This document shows positions 15,585 to 15,962 of a stretch of 15,962 bases of DNA, piece after piece. Where the stretch lies: NCBI GenBank assembly GCA_030613745.1, contig JAUWLK010000034.1, forward strand, positions 1-15,962, in the 5' to 3' direction. Position 1 is the first letter of the stretch. The number at the start of each line of letters is the position of its first letter. Position numbers and translations under genes: made by a program. The DNA is from Flavobacteriaceae bacterium (GTDB lineage Bacteria; Bacteroidota; Bacteroidia; Flavobacteriales; Flavobacteriaceae). The notes beneath the pieces were generated by a model, which saw only the letters and a program-made list of their open reading frames with translations, was not told the DNA's origin and did not search any database.

Positions 15585-15962
15585 ACTCGTAGTTGAGGTT
15601 GTATAAACTTCTTAATCTTTGAAACCGTATTTTTATTCAGATTACAAATCTTACAAACATGAGAACCCTTATATCCTTGTTCTAGTAATTCTATTGGTTT
15701 TTTATACTTCTCAATAAACTTGATTGTAGATTCTTTACCACGTTGTTTTCGATTCTTGTATTTACCGAGTGTTTTTGCTATCTCAATACCTTCCATCTGA
15801 CGTTCTCTCCGTATCTCATTCTCAATTTCAGAGAACGAACCCATTACCGATATCATCATCTTAATGGTATAATTCATTTTACCATCAACTAAGGTTCTCA
15901 TTCCAAGATTTTCAATATATAGTGAATCACCATTCGTATGGAAGAATTCAATTACATCTAAA
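15578..15962 (-). CDS. Small serine recombinase (resolvase/invertase), N-terminus beyond window
   Basis: The frame is open from the window edge through to TGA 15580-15578, showing the last 127 residues. The ATG at 15901 is internal. The upstream codons continue the family pattern (LDVIEFFHTNGDSLYIENLGMRTL), so the true start lies outside. SVMGSFSEIENEIRRERQMEGIEIAK is the conserved E-helix of the Hin/Tn3-resolvase family. It is followed by GKYKNRK and a C-terminal Hin-type helix-turn-helix (EKYKKPIELLEQGYKGSHVCKICNLNKNTVSKIKK). The catalytic serine would be in the missing part. It lies 82 nt upstream of the large recombinase gene on the same strand and possibly belongs to the same element. 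Roles include plasmid or transposon resolution and DNA inversion. Confidence 0.88.
   Translation of the reverse strand, partial: LDVIEFFHTNGDSLYIENLGMRTLVDGKMNYTIKMMISVMGSFSEIENEIRRERQMEGIEIAKTLGKYKNRKQRGKESTIKFIEKYKKPIELLEQGYKGSHVCKICNLNKNTVSKIKKFIQPQLRVG

Noticed and set aside
15569..15600. CRISPR or phage attachment site in a tRNA
   Set aside because: No repeat-spacer array exists, and the repeat is not near or similar to the single tRNA in the window.

Overview
The window looks like a chromosomal segment of a low-GC member of the Bacteroidota, most likely a flavobacterium-like lineage. This rests on the AT-rich codon usage, starts that lack Shine-Dalgarno sequences, and several upstream regions with the Bacteroidota vegetative promoter (TTTG / 17-23 nt / TAnnTTTG). 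The gene content agrees: a Bacteroidota-type outer-membrane barrel protein, a K+-dependent-type pyrophosphatase and a prs-rplY-pth cluster. The taxonomic call is an inference, because there is no rRNA or other decisive marker.

Left part (1-5303): the tail of an unidentified acidic-ended protein is followed by rfbA (dTDP-glucose synthesis). Next is asnS, which is complete except for one in-frame TAA, then rpoN (sigma-54) and a PAP2-like membrane protein 3 nt behind it. A convergent gene for a secreted outer-membrane beta-barrel (PorT-like) protein closes this block.

Middle (5413-10786), all on the minus strand: a compact three-gene operon encodes a flavin-reductase-like FMN protein, an M20/carboxypeptidase-G2-like metallopeptidase and a BioD/DUF1611-like P-loop NTPase. 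It has a good promoter and gaps of only 24 and 14 nt, and its joint function is not known to me. Upstream of it lies hppA, a membrane ion-pumping pyrophosphatase with an unusual 74-residue charged C-terminal tail and its own terminator. A tRNA-Leu(CAA) with promoter and terminator precedes hppA.

Right part (11085-13470), plus strand: prs (PRPP synthase), rplY/ctc (ribosomal protein bL25 with a repetitive acidic tail), a strong terminator, and pth (peptidyl-tRNA hydrolase). This is an ordinary housekeeping cluster.

Right edge (about 13590-15962): an accessory region begins immediately after pth. It has a 627-residue large serine recombinase and, running off the window edge, a small resolvase/invertase-type serine recombinase, both on the minus strand. 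The large recombinase gene lies exactly between two copies of a 14-bp sequence (13 of 14 identical), and a shorter related copy sits in its upstream region. This could be a minimal recombinase-only mobile element or the edge of a larger island.

The most notable points are the nonsense codon in asnS, the repeat-bounded serine recombinase unit, and the uncharacterised flavin/M20/P-loop operon. I found no CRISPR array, rRNA, or obvious known defence or secretion locus.
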